From the NCBI GenBank assembly GCA_937885645.1, contig CALABJ010000013.1, forward strand, positions 62,001 to 126,000: a stretch of DNA of 64,000 nt, given 5' to 3'. The notes beneath the pieces were generated by a model. It searched no databases, was not told where the DNA came from, and was given only the letters and a program-made list of their open reading frames with translations. This DNA is from RGIG4097 sp937885645. GTDB taxonomy: Bacteria > Bacillota > Clostridia > Christensenellales > CAG-917. The stretch's first letter is position 1. Every line of letters starts with the position of its first letter. A program made the translations under genes and the position numbers. Below are positions 7,175 to 16,403 of the stretch, piece by piece.

Positions 7175-8608
7175 ATGAAAAAGTTAATCGTTTCCCTTAC
7201 AGCATTGGTTTTGGTCTTGGCAATGTGCACATTTATCCTTGTTGCATGTGGCGAAACTAACCCTGATGCACCTGGCGGTGGCGGAAGCACAACCCCCGAC
7301 AACGGAGACTACTCAAAGACAATCGTTTTCTATTCAACCCAAGGTGATGCATTGCAAAAAATCACAAGCAACGCAATTGCTGCATTTGAAGCAAAATATC
7401 CCGGTTGGAAAATTGACCATCGTCAACCCGGCGGTTATGACGAAGTCAAGGAAAAGATTATTTCTGACTTCCAAGGCGGCGTTCAACCTGACCTCGCATA
7501 CTGTTATCCTGACCACGTTGCACAATATCTGCAAACAGGTAAGGTCATTGACATGACAAAGTTCATCAACAGCACAGATACCATTGAACTTGCAGACGGC
7601 ACCCTTGCAACAGTTGGTTATAGCGCAGAAGAACTGGCAGACTTTGTTCCTGGCTACTACAATGAAGGTTATGCAGTGAACTTCGGTGGCTACGCAAACT
7701 ACGGCTTCACAGCAAACTCAATGCTCACCCTTCCTTTCATCAAGTCAACCGAATTGTTGTATTACAACAAGTCAGCACTTGACGAACTCGGCCTCCCCGT
7801 TGCAACAACTTGGGACGAACTCTGGGCACAATGCGAAGCAATCGTCAAGAAGTTCCCCAGCGCAACTCCTCTCGGCTACGACAGTGAAGCAAACTGGTTC
7901 ATCACCATGTGCCAACAAAATGGTTGGGGATACACCAGCGCAGAAGGCAACAACTATCGTTTCAACAATACAGATACAATCGCATGGTTGACCGAAATCA
8001 GAGATTACTATGATATGGGTTATCTCACCACACAAGAAGACTACGGCGCATACACATCAGGCCTCTTCACAAAGGGCGTCAATGATGGTGGCTTGGTCTA
8101 TTGTATCGGTTCATCCGGTGGCGCATCACACCAAGATCCTGCTGGCGCATTTGAATGGGGCATTGCACCTATCCCCGGTTCAGTCCAAGCAGACGGTTCA
8201 GTCAACTACTCAGCAATTTCACAAGGTCCTTCTCTCGTCATGCTTTCAGCAGGTTACAACGTTGACAACTTGGAAGAAAAGCAACTTATGACATGGCTCT
8301 TCGTCAAGGAATTGCTCGATCCTACATTCCAAGCAGCATTCTCAATCGGCTCAGGCTACAACCCCTGCCGTCTCTCAACATTCGAAGTTGACAGCTATGT
8401 CGAACATATGGCAGACACAGACAGCATCACTGCAGTTGCAGCAAAAGTTGCAAGTGAAATGAGCGACAGATTCTTCACATCACCCGCATTCAAGGGCTCA
8501 TCAACAGCACGTTCACAAGTTGGCACAGCACTCGTTTATGCAATCCAAAGCCAAAAGACACCTGAAGAAGCACTTGAAGATGCATACAGAAACTGCGGTG
8601 GTAAATAA
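7175..8608 (+). CDS. Extracellular solute-binding lipoprotein of the sugar ABC transporter
   Basis: The product is 477 residues. The signal peptide ends in lipobox LVAC with lipidated Cys25, followed by a Gly/Pro/Thr linker. The mature part starts with the pattern of family 1 (MalE-like) binding proteins: IVFYSTQG, then a DEVKEKIISDFQGG-type helix and LLYYNKSALDELGLP about 150 residues on. It would capture the substrate outside the membrane and deliver it to the MalF/MalG permeases encoded upstream. AAAGGAG precedes the start. The terminator before this gene lets it be expressed differently from the permeases. The substrate class (sugar or sugar derivative) follows from the family only. Confidence 0.93.
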   Translation: MKKLIVSLTALVLVLAMCTFILVACGETNPDAPGGGGSTTPDNGDYSKTIVFYSTQGDALQKITSNAIAAFEAKYPGWKIDHRQPGGYDEVKEKIISDFQGGVQPDLAYCYPDHVAQYLQTGKVIDMTKFINSTDTIELADGTLATVGYSAEELADFVPGYYNEGYAVNFGGYANYGFTANSMLTLPFIKSTELLYYNKSALDELGLPVATTWDELWAQCEAIVKKFPSATPLGYDSEANWFITMCQQNGWGYTSAEGNNYRFNNTDTIAWLTEIRDYYDMGYLTTQEDYGAYTSGLFTKGVNDGGLVYCIGSSGGASHQDPAGAFEWGIAPIPGSVQADGSVNYSAISQGPSLVMLSAGYNVDNLEEKQLMTWLFVKELLDPTFQAAFSIGSGYNPCRLSTFEVDSYVEHMADTDSITAVAAKVASEMSDRFFTSPAFKGSSTARSQVGTALVYAIQSQKTPEEALEDAYRNCGGK

Positions 8609-8637
8609 GCAATAGCATAAAATAGCGAAATTCAAAG

Positions 8638-9942
8638 ATGAAAAAATCAATTAAAATTTCATCAATACTTTTGATACTTGTCCTTTGTCTGGCTCTTTTT
8701 GTCGCCTGTGGTGAAAATGACACCCCCGGTGGCGATGAGCCAGTCATCGACAACTCAAAATATTATGATGAAATAACAAAAACACTTACTCTCACTAAGA
8801 GTTTTGAAGGCAAGTCCTTCCTCACAGATGGCATCGGCAGAGCAGAGCTTGTTTCACCCACTGACGGCGACACAACACGTTTCCGCACAGCACAAGGTGA
8901 CGACATCGCTGTTCGTTATTACCAAATTGACACCCCTGAATCAACAGGCAACGTGGAAAAATGGGGTAAAGCTGCATCATTGTTTGTGAAGGAACGTCTT
9001 CTTAGTGCAACAGAAATTGTCCTTGAAGCAACTCAAAAGAAAGCAGTCAAGGATAGTTATGGCACAAGATATCTTGGCTACGTTTGGTATAAGACCGCTG
9101 ATAGTGCAAACTTCAAACTCCTCAATCTTGAGGTTGTTGAAAACGGATTTAGCGACAACAAAGGCTTTATCTCTTCTGAATATCCTTATAACGACTATTT
9201 TGCAAAGGCAAACAATTTTGCACGTAAAAATGGTTTGAGACTTTATTCAACCGAAGATGATCCTTTGTTCTCAACCGATCCTGAAGATATTACACTTAAG
9301 GATTTTTATTCCAACACTGAAGCCTACTACAATATTGAAACAGAAGTAGGATCAAAGGTCCGCTTCACAGCTTGTATTGTAGCACTTGAAAGATCCAATA
9401 GTGGCACACACACCTTCATCGCAGAATGGTATGACGAAGACGGCAAGAGATACACAATGAACGTGTATGCAGCATATTCATCATCACCTGCAAGCAAGAT
9501 GAAGCTTGGCCATATGTACAGAATTGTTGGATCAATCCAATACTATTATGGTGAATATCAAGTGTCTGGCATCAACTATGACGTCATTTTTGGTGCAGAC
9601 CGCATGGATTACACCGCACCCATCCAAAAGAATTATCACTTGACGTTTGATAAAGACCTCAAATATATCTCACAATACAGTGAAACTCTTTATGGTGATG
9701 TGACTGTTGTTTCTGCAACAGTTGATGGAACAACACTTACAATCGTCGGCACAGCTCAACAAAGAACAACCGATGGCTACAAGGGTGATGTGAAGACCTT
9801 CACCTTCAAAGTGCAAGTGGCAGCAAACTACAATTGTACAATTGAAGCAGGGGACACCTTCAGCACAACTGGCTATCAATATGTTGAAAATTCCGGCGAG
9901 ATAACAATCCTGAAATACACAAATATTGTATTTAATAATTAA
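8638..9942 (+). CDS. Lipoprotein with SNase-type (thermonuclease) domain
   Basis: The product is 434 residues. The signal peptide has lipobox FVAC (Cys24). Residues about 60-205 match the staphylococcal-nuclease fold: a GD.TTRF strand, then RYYQIDTPES carrying the equivalents of the catalytic Arg (R93), Asp (D98) and Glu (E101), and YGTRYLGYVW with a candidate second Arg (R144), one residue displaced from the classic YGR. The C-terminal half (about 220-434) has two beta-rich segments, the first OB-like. The expected activity is calcium-dependent cleavage of DNA or RNA at the outer membrane face. It lies 29 bases after the binding protein and 17 before a giant lipoprotein, so probably in one transcript with both. 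Confidence 0.88.
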   Translation: MKKSIKISSILLILVLCLALFVACGENDTPGGDEPVIDNSKYYDEITKTLTLTKSFEGKSFLTDGIGRAELVSPTDGDTTRFRTAQGDDIAVRYYQIDTPESTGNVEKWGKAASLFVKERLLSATEIVLEATQKKAVKDSYGTRYLGYVWYKTADSANFKLLNLEVVENGFSDNKGFISSEYPYNDYFAKANNFARKNGLRLYSTEDDPLFSTDPEDITLKDFYSNTEAYYNIETEVGSKVRFTACIVALERSNSGTHTFIAEWYDEDGKRYTMNVYAAYSSSPASKMKLGHMYRIVGSIQYYYGEYQVSGINYDVIFGADRMDYTAPIQKNYHLTFDKDLKYISQYSETLYGDVTVVSATVDGTTLTIVGTAQQRTTDGYKGDVKTFTFKVQVAANYNCTIEAGDTFSTTGYQYVENSGEITILKYTNIVFNN

Positions 9943-9959
9943 AATAAGGAGAAACAAAT

Positions 9960-12900
9960 ATGAAGAAGATTACATCAATACTTCTGGTTGTTTTGCTTGT
10001 TCTCACTTGCTTGACAATGGCAGCATGTGACCCTACCGATCCCACAGTGCCTTTTGACACAGCAGGCGCAAGAGAAAAACTGGATTTATACATCTTCGAA
10101 GATGATGGTCAAGTCATTTCTGGTGAACATGTCCTTCCTGGCAACATCGGTGGTTTCGATGCAACTTGGACTTCATCAAGTGAATTCGTAGTTCTTACCG
10201 AAGTTCCTGCAAGCGAAGAAAATGGCACACCCAAACAATATGCAATGAAGGTTGGCTATCCCGAAACAGTCACTGAAGTTGAATTGACAGTTGCACTTTC
10301 AGCAGACGTCACAAAGACCTTCACAGTCATCGTCAATCCTCTCTCAGTCCATGACTTCATCAAAGCATACAGCTTTGATAATTACATGAATACAGTCGTT
10401 GCTGACTTCGATTTGGATCGTACATTCGAATACGCAGGCAAGACAGCAACAATCGACTGGAGCGTTGATGCAGAATATGCTGACTATCTTGAAATCAGTG
10501 CAGACGGCAACACTTGTATCGTTTATCCTACAAGCTTGAACCCCACTGTCAAGATCAATGCAACATTCACCTACAACGGAGACAGCGCAACCAAGTCATA
10601 CAGAATGACAGTTTCAGAAGTCAAAGAACACCTCCAAGCAGTTGACTACTGGTATGCAAACACTGGTGTCGGTATGGAAATGAGAGGCTACGTTGTTGAA
10701 ATCGCAACAGTCTTTGCTCCTAAATATGGCAACATCTCGCTCTACATCGTTGATGAAGACTTCTGCGCAGGTTACTACCTCTACAGAGTCGAGTGCGATC
10801 AAGCAACCGCAGATCGTCTCGTTCCCGGTGCACCCGTCATCGTCACTGGCACAGTCAACACCAACTACAACGGCCTCATTGAAACCAACTCGGGTGGAAC
10901 AATCGTCATCGACGACGAAAGAGAAGCACTCACAGAACTCCCCGTTCACGCACTTGACGAAGAAGTTGTTGGCGGACTCTTCTCAGCAAACTATCATCAA
11001 TCTACCCTTGTTTCATTGACCAACTGGAAGGTTAAGGAAGTCAAAGATGCACCCGCAGCTGGTGCAACCTCAACTCTCTTCATCCTCGAAAAGGGTGGCG
11101 TTGAAGTTTCAGTCGCAGTGTCCAAGTATATGGAAGGCGCATACAAGACAGCAGCAGATGATGCAGTCTGGAGCGCACTTGCAGCACACGGCATCCAAGT
11201 GGGCGACGTCGTTTCAGTCACTGGTGTCCTCGGCAACTACAAGGGACATCAAATTATGCCTCTCTCAATTGACGGCATCGTCAAGGGAGACACAGAAAGC
11301 ACCTACACCGCAGGCGTGACCGCAGGCGCAGCAGTCAAAGCAATCGACAAGGCTCTTGCAGACAACGGTCTCAATGCAATGGTCGCAGTCGCAAAGAACG
11401 TTGCACTTCCCACAGTTGATGGCGCAACAATCACCGCAAAAGTCCTCGGCGCATCACGTGCAGTGTCAGTTGTTGACGGCGCAATCGTTGTCGCACCTGG
11501 CAAACTTGAAAATGCATGTGTCCAAATCGACATCACCGTTGGCGAATTTACAACATCAATCTTCCGCTATATCCAATCAGCAGACCTTGATGATGCAGAA
11601 AAACTTGAAATGGAAGCAGCAGCACTTGTCTTTGAAATCGAAGAAATCAAAGAAAGCGGCAAGTTTGATCTTCCTACAGCATCAATCTTCAGCAACATCA
11701 CAGTTACATGGTCAACAAACAATGCTTGCGCAGTCGTTGACGGCAATGTTTTGACAGTTAAATTGCCCACAGAAGCCGTTGAACTTACCCTCACTGCAAC
11801 ACTTACACTGGGTGAAGCAACTCCTGTGACAGTTGACTTTAAGGTCGCAGTTGCAGCACTCTCACAACAATACATTGCAAAAGCAATCAGTGAAGCAAAA
11901 GTTGGCACATTCAAGCTCGCAATGTACCAAGGCAACCTCAACAAGACTTTGTACTTTGCAGGGGACATGGATGGCTATTACTACGCAACAACAGAAGACT
12001 ATGTTGATGCAACAGACATTGTCATCGCAAAGAGCGCAAACGAAGGTTTCTATACACTTTCATTTGTTGATGCAGCAGGCGCAACAAAATATCTTGCAAT
12101 CATCGCAAGCGGTGATTACACCAATGTCAAGATCGTTGACGAAGCAGCAGACTGGGGCTGGGATGCAGAAATTAAGGCATTCTACACCATGGTCGGCACA
12201 GACAAGACATATCTTGGCACACGCAATGACAAGAATTACACCACAATGAGTGCAGTTGCATCCAAGTATGCAACCACCAACTTCATCGCAAGAACTGGTC
12301 TCTGGGGCTTCGTTGTTGAAGAAGAAGCAGAAGAAGAAACTCCTGATGACGGTGGCGAAACCCCTACACCTGCACCCTCAACAGTACACGCAGGAACTGA
12401 AGCTGATCCTTATTCAGTCGTAGATGCACTTGCAGTTGCAGGTGTGCTTGAATCTGGTGCATACAGCGGAAAAGTTTATGTCACTGGCACAATCAAGTCA
12501 ATCGGCACAGTTGGTTCATACCTCAAGAACGTTTACATTGTTGACACAACTGATGCAACAAAGGAAATCCTTGTTTATTCAGTTAACTTTACAACAGATG
12601 TCCCTGCAGCATACGTCAACGACACAGTGACAATCCATGGTTACATCACAAATTACAATGGAACACTTGAGATTTCATCTAACGCTGGTGATTATGCAAA
12701 TTTCGTAGCATGCACAGCAGGCACATCCACAATTACTTCAACAGGCGCAAACGCAACTGTTACACTTAGTGCAACATCAGGCGTAAACGGCACAACATTC
12801 ACATTTACAGTTGAAGCAGCACAAGGTTATGATGTCGCAAGCGTTAAGGTAAATGGAACAGCAGTCACAGCAGTAGAAGGCACATACACTGGAACAATCG

Positions 12901-13424
12901 CAGGTAACACCATCGTCGCAGTTGAGACAGTGGAAGCAGGTGCTCCCGTATCAGCAAGTCTTGGCAAGGTCACATTTGGTGAAACAACCAACTCAGGCAA
13001 GGTGGGTTCATATGTCAATACATGGACAGCAACTGAAAACGGCATCACACTTAATCTTGAAAACTTCAACAATAATAACAATGGTTGGGCATTTATTAAG
13101 TGTGGTAGAAAATCTGATGCAAGTGTTGCATCAATTTCCACTGGTGCAATGACACAAGTTGTTACGAAGGTTGTTGTCACAATAGACAGCGTTCTCGACA
13201 CATCAAAGGTCAATAGCTTTAAACTTGTTGTCTCAACAGATGCAGATTTCACAAACGTTGTTGAAGAAATTGACGGAACAATCGCAACTGGTGATGCGAC
13301 ATTTACAATCACAACTCCCGCAGCAGGTCTTTATTACAAGGTTGTTGTCGATTGTTCAGCACATGGCTCAAAGAATGGTATCGTCCAAATTTCAGCAGTT
13401 GAATTCTTCGGATACAATGCATAA
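9960..13424 (+). CDS. Giant lipoprotein with OB-fold and Ig-like modules
   Basis: The product is 1154 residues. The signal peptide has lipobox MAAC (Cys23) and AAGGAG precedes the start. The sequence is modular and almost Cys-free: Ig-like beta modules at about 30-220 and 500-640, OB-fold-like modules at about 225-330, 335-440 and 825-920 (patterns such as MRGYVVEIATV, VTGTIKSIGTV and NDTVTIHGYITNYNGTLEI, as in the YhcR-type OB domain), an acidic linker at 785-810, and a C-terminal beta module with NNNNNGWAFIKCGRKSDASV. I see no catalytic motif. It probably binds a polymer or displays partners at the surface. Placement next to the SNase lipoprotein recalls YhcR, which joins OB and SNase domains in one chain; that parallel is inference. 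Confidence 0.85.
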   Translation: MKKITSILLVVLLVLTCLTMAACDPTDPTVPFDTAGAREKLDLYIFEDDGQVISGEHVLPGNIGGFDATWTSSSEFVVLTEVPASEENGTPKQYAMKVGYPETVTEVELTVALSADVTKTFTVIVNPLSVHDFIKAYSFDNYMNTVVADFDLDRTFEYAGKTATIDWSVDAEYADYLEISADGNTCIVYPTSLNPTVKINATFTYNGDSATKSYRMTVSEVKEHLQAVDYWYANTGVGMEMRGYVVEIATVFAPKYGNISLYIVDEDFCAGYYLYRVECDQATADRLVPGAPVIVTGTVNTNYNGLIETNSGGTIVIDDEREALTELPVHALDEEVVGGLFSANYHQSTLVSLTNWKVKEVKDAPAAGATSTLFILEKGGVEVSVAVSKYMEGAYKTAADDAVWSALAAHGIQVGDVVSVTGVLGNYKGHQIMPLSIDGIVKGDTESTYTAGVTAGAAVKAIDKALADNGLNAMVAVAKNVALPTVDGATITAKVLGASRAVSVVDGAIVVAPGKLENACVQIDITVGEFTTSIFRYIQSADLDDAEKLEMEAAALVFEIEEIKESGKFDLPTASIFSNITVTWSTNNACAVVDGNVLTVKLPTEAVELTLTATLTLGEATPVTVDFKVAVAALSQQYIAKAISEAKVGTFKLAMYQGNLNKTLYFAGDMDGYYYATTEDYVDATDIVIAKSANEGFYTLSFVDAAGATKYLAIIASGDYTNVKIVDEAADWGWDAEIKAFYTMVGTDKTYLGTRNDKNYTTMSAVASKYATTNFIARTGLWGFVVEEEAEEETPDDGGETPTPAPSTVHAGTEADPYSVVDALAVAGVLESGAYSGKVYVTGTIKSIGTVGSYLKNVYIVDTTDATKEILVYSVNFTTDVPAAYVNDTVTIHGYITNYNGTLEISSNAGDYANFVACTAGTSTITSTGANATVTLSATSGVNGTTFTFTVEAAQGYDVASVKVNGTAVTAVEGTYTGTIAGNTIVAVETVEAGAPVSASLGKVTFGETTNSGKVGSYVNTWTATENGITLNLENFNNNNNGWAFIKCGRKSDASVASISTGAMTQVVTKVVVTIDSVLDTSKVNSFKLVVSTDADFTNVVEEIDGTIATGDATFTITTPAAGLYYKVVVDCSAHGSKNGIVQISAVEFFGYNA

Positions 13425-13455
13425 TCAACAAACAAAACTATTTCATTGAAAAGAT

Positions 13456-13485
13456 AAAAAAGGCACTCTTCGGAGTGCCTTTTCC
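13456..13485 (+). terminator. Terminator of the lipoprotein operon
   Basis: An 11-bp stem (13458-13468 with 13473-13483) closes on the stable loop TTCG, with a T-rich tail. The stem nearly repeats that at 807. Confidence 0.85.
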
Positions 13486-13488
13486 TTT

Positions 13489-13520
13489 GAAAAAACCTCA
13501 CGATTTCGTGAGGTTTTGTT
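13489..13520. terminator. Bidirectional terminator between convergent operons
   Basis: A 12-bp stem (13492-13503 with 13506-13517) has an A run on the left and a T run on the right, so it can stop both the rightward lipoprotein operon and the leftward surE operon ending at 13552. Confidence 0.85.
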
Positions 13521-13551
13521 CTACTATTTTGTTTTCTGGGCCGTGCGGTTA

Positions 13552-14289
13552 TTATTTATCTTGACCGATGCGGTCGCAGATGGTTTCGTAGGCTTTCATA
13601 TTGGTGCGCTCGATGGTGAGAGGAGTGATTGTTATGTAGCCGTCTGTGGTTGCATCGCTGTCAATGGAGAGGTCGTGGCGGTTTTGGTGGACACAGTAGC
13701 CAGTTTGTTTCCACATATCCTTTTCAACCTCTGCAAAGCTGTCAGTGTAGAAAGGTCCACCTTGTTTTGTGATGCGGAAGCCTTTTACGTCACCGATAGG
13801 GATGTTGACGTTGATGACGTCGCAGCAGTCAAATATTTTGTTTTCAACGACAAATTGATACACTCTGTCAATCCATTGTCTTGCGCTGTCAAAGTGAGCA
13901 ACTTGAGTGGAGAAGGCTATGCCTTTCATTCCTCTTGTGCAAGCCTCGAAGATTGCACCAGCTGTGCCTGAATACATAATGTCTTCACCCATATTGAGAC
14001 CTTTGTTTACGCCAGATAAAACAAGGTCATAGTGACGACCAAGTCCAATTGTGCCAAAACGGACACAGTCGGCAGGGGAGGAGTCCACTGCATATGCTTC
14101 ATCTGCGCCCTCATAATCCACCTTTTTGATTTCAAAAGGTGTATAGATATTTATTGCATGAGATTTGCCACTTTGTTGCACTTTGGGGGCGCAAACTGTC
14201 ACGTGACCGAGGTTCTTTGCCCAGTCGGCAACAACACGCAAACCTTCTGCATCGATGCCGTCATCGTTTGTAAGAAGAATTTTCATCAT
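13552..14289 (-). CDS. surE: 5'/3'-nucleotidase SurE
   Basis: The product is 245 residues. SurE hydrolyses nucleoside 5'- and 3'-monophosphates (and short polyphosphate) in a metal-dependent way. The N-terminal MKILLTNDDG holds the metal-binding Asp pair, QSGKSHAI the conserved Ser, and SGVNKGLNMG the conserved Asn loop. The first ATG overlaps the stop of the upstream DHH gene by four bases (ATGA); the adjacent second ATG at 14286 is an equally good start. It is the last gene of a three-gene operon with two NrnA-like phosphoesterases, which would supply the mononucleotides it acts on. Confidence 0.95.
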   Translation of the reverse strand: MMKILLTNDDGIDAEGLRVVADWAKNLGHVTVCAPKVQQSGKSHAINIYTPFEIKKVDYEGADEAYAVDSSPADCVRFGTIGLGRHYDLVLSGVNKGLNMGEDIMYSGTAGAIFEACTRGMKGIAFSTQVAHFDSARQWIDRVYQFVVENKIFDCCDVINVNIPIGDVKGFRITKQGGPFYTDSFAEVEKDMWKQTGYCVHQNRHDLSIDSDATTDGYITITPLTIERTNMKAYETICDRIGQDK

Positions 14290-15266
14290 AGCCAGCCCTC
14301 GTGTGTTTCTTTGTATTCCTTGAGTTTCTTGTCTGCTTCAGCAAGAAGTTGCTCGATTTCGTCTTTTGAGTAGAGTGTCGCACCGCAAGCACATTCGTGT
14401 CCACCACCGCGCCAGTTTTCACCAATATCATGGCAATAGACGAAACGTGAGCGGAGACGCACTCTAATTGTGCCGTCTGCATTGTCAATGAATGCCGCCC
14501 AGATGAGTGAACCCTTGATGTTTTCAAGGAAGGACACGGTCGCACTGCTATCTTCTTTTGAAAGACCAAATCTTTCTTGCATTGCTTTGTCAACGTGGAT
14601 ATATGCAACGCCGTTTTCGGTCATCTTGATTTCTTTCAGAGCATAGGCCTTGAAGAGGAGATAATCATAGTCCTCGAGGTTGAGCCTTGCAAACAGAGTG
14701 TCTGTGTCGATTCCTTGGTCAAGGAGTAGACCTGCAAGGCGCATGGTATCTCCGCTAACTGAACGGAATCTAAATCTGCCGGTGTCGGTGACCATACCTG
14801 TGTAAAGGCAGGTTGCAGCCTCTTTTGTCATCACAAGTTCATCACGGAAAGTGTTGTAGAAATCAACGATCATTTCGCAGAGAGATGAACGAAGATTCTC
14901 AACCCAGCTCAAATCCCCATATGGTGCGATATCGATATGGTGGTCAATCTTGATGATTTCTTTGGCAAGATGGAATTTCTTGTTTGAGATTCTATCCGTT
15001 GAAGCGGTGTCAAGGACGATGAGGAGAGCGTCAGAGTAGAAGTCGTCATCGAATTGCTCGTCTTCACCGCCTAAAAAGGCCAGAAATTCGCTATAGTCGC
15101 TGTTGACGAGGTAGATTTCCTTCTCGGGGAAAGATGCCTCCAAAATGGCTTTCAAGCCTTTGGTGCTGCCAGTGCAGTCGCCGTCGGGACGGATATGGCG
15201 AGAAATTATGATTTTGTTGTATTCCTTGATTTTGTCAAGAATTTGTTTTTTGATTTCGTAGTTCAT
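14286..15266 (-). CDS. DHH/DHHA1 phosphoesterase, NrnA-like (copy 2)
   Basis: The product is 326 residues. DHH motifs are in order: RHIRPDGDCTGS near residue 23, a VLDTAS segment, the signature DHH (IKIDHHIDI), then GMVTDTGRFRFRS; the DHHA1 part ends with the substrate-binding GGGHECACG. NrnA-type enzymes degrade nanoRNAs of 2-5 nt and dephosphorylate pAp. It is a clear paralogue of the gene just upstream, which it overlaps by one base. Differences at the first motif (PDGDCTGS here, PDGDAIGS there) may reflect different substrates. Translationally coupled to surE. Confidence 0.9.
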   Translation of the reverse strand: MNYEIKKQILDKIKEYNKIIISRHIRPDGDCTGSTKGLKAILEASFPEKEIYLVNSDYSEFLAFLGGEDEQFDDDFYSDALLIVLDTASTDRISNKKFHLAKEIIKIDHHIDIAPYGDLSWVENLRSSLCEMIVDFYNTFRDELVMTKEAATCLYTGMVTDTGRFRFRSVSGDTMRLAGLLLDQGIDTDTLFARLNLEDYDYLLFKAYALKEIKMTENGVAYIHVDKAMQERFGLSKEDSSATVSFLENIKGSLIWAAFIDNADGTIRVRLRSRFVYCHDIGENWRGGGHECACGATLYSKDEIEQLLAEADKKLKEYKETHEGWL

Positions 15267-16216
15267 TATTCACCTATTTGCATTTGGTCGAGATCACTAA
15301 GCATAGCCATGGCTTCGGCTCTATCCTTAACCATTGCACCGCTTGCTTTAATATGTCCGCCACCGCCGTATTTTACAGCGATTTGGTTAATGTTTTGATT
15401 TTTTGAACGGAGTTCGCAGAGCACACCTTCATCTGTTTCGGTGAAGTTGACCCAAGTATTAACTCCTTTGATTTCAGCCATAGTATTCACCATACCACGT
15501 GAAATCGTAAAAGTGCTGACACCAAGGCTTTCGGCAAGTTGCTTGTCGGTGTAGATATATGCAACGCCGTGTTCTGTCAGTTGAATGCGGAGAACAAAAC
15601 TTGCTCTTAGTTGAATCATATCAAGGTCGTCACCATAGAGATTTTGATATATATCGCTAGCGTCAAAACCTTGCTCAAAGAGGAAAGAAGCAACGCGGAA
15701 AGTGCGTGCGTTGGTGGAGTCGTAGCGGAATCGTCCGCTGTCTGTCACCATGCCTGTGAAAAGGGCTTTTGCGGCGTCTGAGGGCACTATGAGACCCCAT
15801 TCCTGTGCCAGATAAGCAACAAGACCAGCGCAACTTTCAAAACTTGTGTCAACCAGCTCAAAATCCGCAAAGTTTTCTACGTGTTGATGATGGTCTATGC
15901 GGATTGTCTTTTGAGCAAGACGATATCTATCATCGCTGACAAGATGAGCGGCACCCATATCAAGAAGGATGCAAAGTGCACCTTGATAGGTCTCGTCACC
16001 AATATCATCCATAATGGCATCATCAACAAATGCATATCTGCCGGGGTGATCGCCGACAGCATATATGCGCTTTTCGGGGAAGTTGGCTTGAAGAAGCTTT
16101 CTCATGCCAATTTGTGAGCCGATTGCATCGCCGTCGGGGCTTGAATGTCTATGGATAATTATGGTGTCAAAAAGCTTGATGAGTTCTAGTGACTTCTTAA
16201 TGTCGTAATTTTGCAT
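15266..16216 (-). CDS. DHH/DHHA1 phosphoesterase, NrnA-like (copy 1)
   Basis: The product is 316 residues. It contains RHSSPDGDAIGSQIG, the DHH signature (IRIDHHQHV), GMVTDSGRFRYDS and the C-terminal GGGGHIKASGA. It is closer to the canonical NrnA motifs than its neighbour. Expected role: hydrolysis of nanoRNA and/or pAp in the cytoplasm. It is the first gene of the surE operon, with AGGAGT (complement of 16221-16226) a few bases before the start and a promoter at 16239-16268. Confidence 0.92.
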   Translation of the reverse strand: MQNYDIKKSLELIKLFDTIIIHRHSSPDGDAIGSQIGMRKLLQANFPEKRIYAVGDHPGRYAFVDDAIMDDIGDETYQGALCILLDMGAAHLVSDDRYRLAQKTIRIDHHQHVENFADFELVDTSFESCAGLVAYLAQEWGLIVPSDAAKALFTGMVTDSGRFRYDSTNARTFRVASFLFEQGFDASDIYQNLYGDDLDMIQLRASFVLRIQLTEHGVAYIYTDKQLAESLGVSTFTISRGMVNTMAEIKGVNTWVNFTETDEGVLCELRSKNQNINQIAVKYGGGGHIKASGAMVKDRAEAMAMLSDLDQMQIGE

Positions 16217-16238
16217 AATAACTCCTATTTATCAAATT

Positions 16239-16268
16239 ATTTTAGCATAGAAGGGCACTATCCGTCAA
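16239..16268 (-). promoter_or_regulatory. Promoter of the nrnA-nrnA-surE operon
   Basis: On the minus strand, TTGACG (16268-16263), an 18-nt spacer ending in TGC, then TAAAAT (16244-16239), an extended -10. The leader is about 15 nt and carries the ribosome-binding site. Confidence 0.7.
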
Positions 16269-16347
16269 TCTTATCAGTGAAAGCCCCCGACAAAATCGTA
16301 GATTTTGTTGATTATCTCAAAAATTATGGCAAAAATAAAGTTTACTA

Positions 16348-16376
16348 TTGAAGTGATTGAAAAAAGGTGTTAAGAT
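16348..16376 (+). promoter_or_regulatory. Promoter of the SGNH lipoprotein gene
   Basis: TTGAAG (16348-16353), a 17-nt spacer ending in TGT, then TAAGAT (16371-16376), an extended -10. Confidence 0.55.
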
Positions 16377-16403
16377 ATTTATATCTTATTTAAGGAGATA
16401 ATT

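Noticed and set aside
807..13485. The two near-identical terminator stems at 807 and 13456 as a mobile repeat
   Set aside because: Similarity is confined to the GGCACTC/GAGTGCC stem, a common terminator form; no flanking similarity.
13516..13971. Plus-strand 151-codon frame opposite surE
   Set aside because: Shadow of surE, which has intact catalytic motifs and operon linkage.
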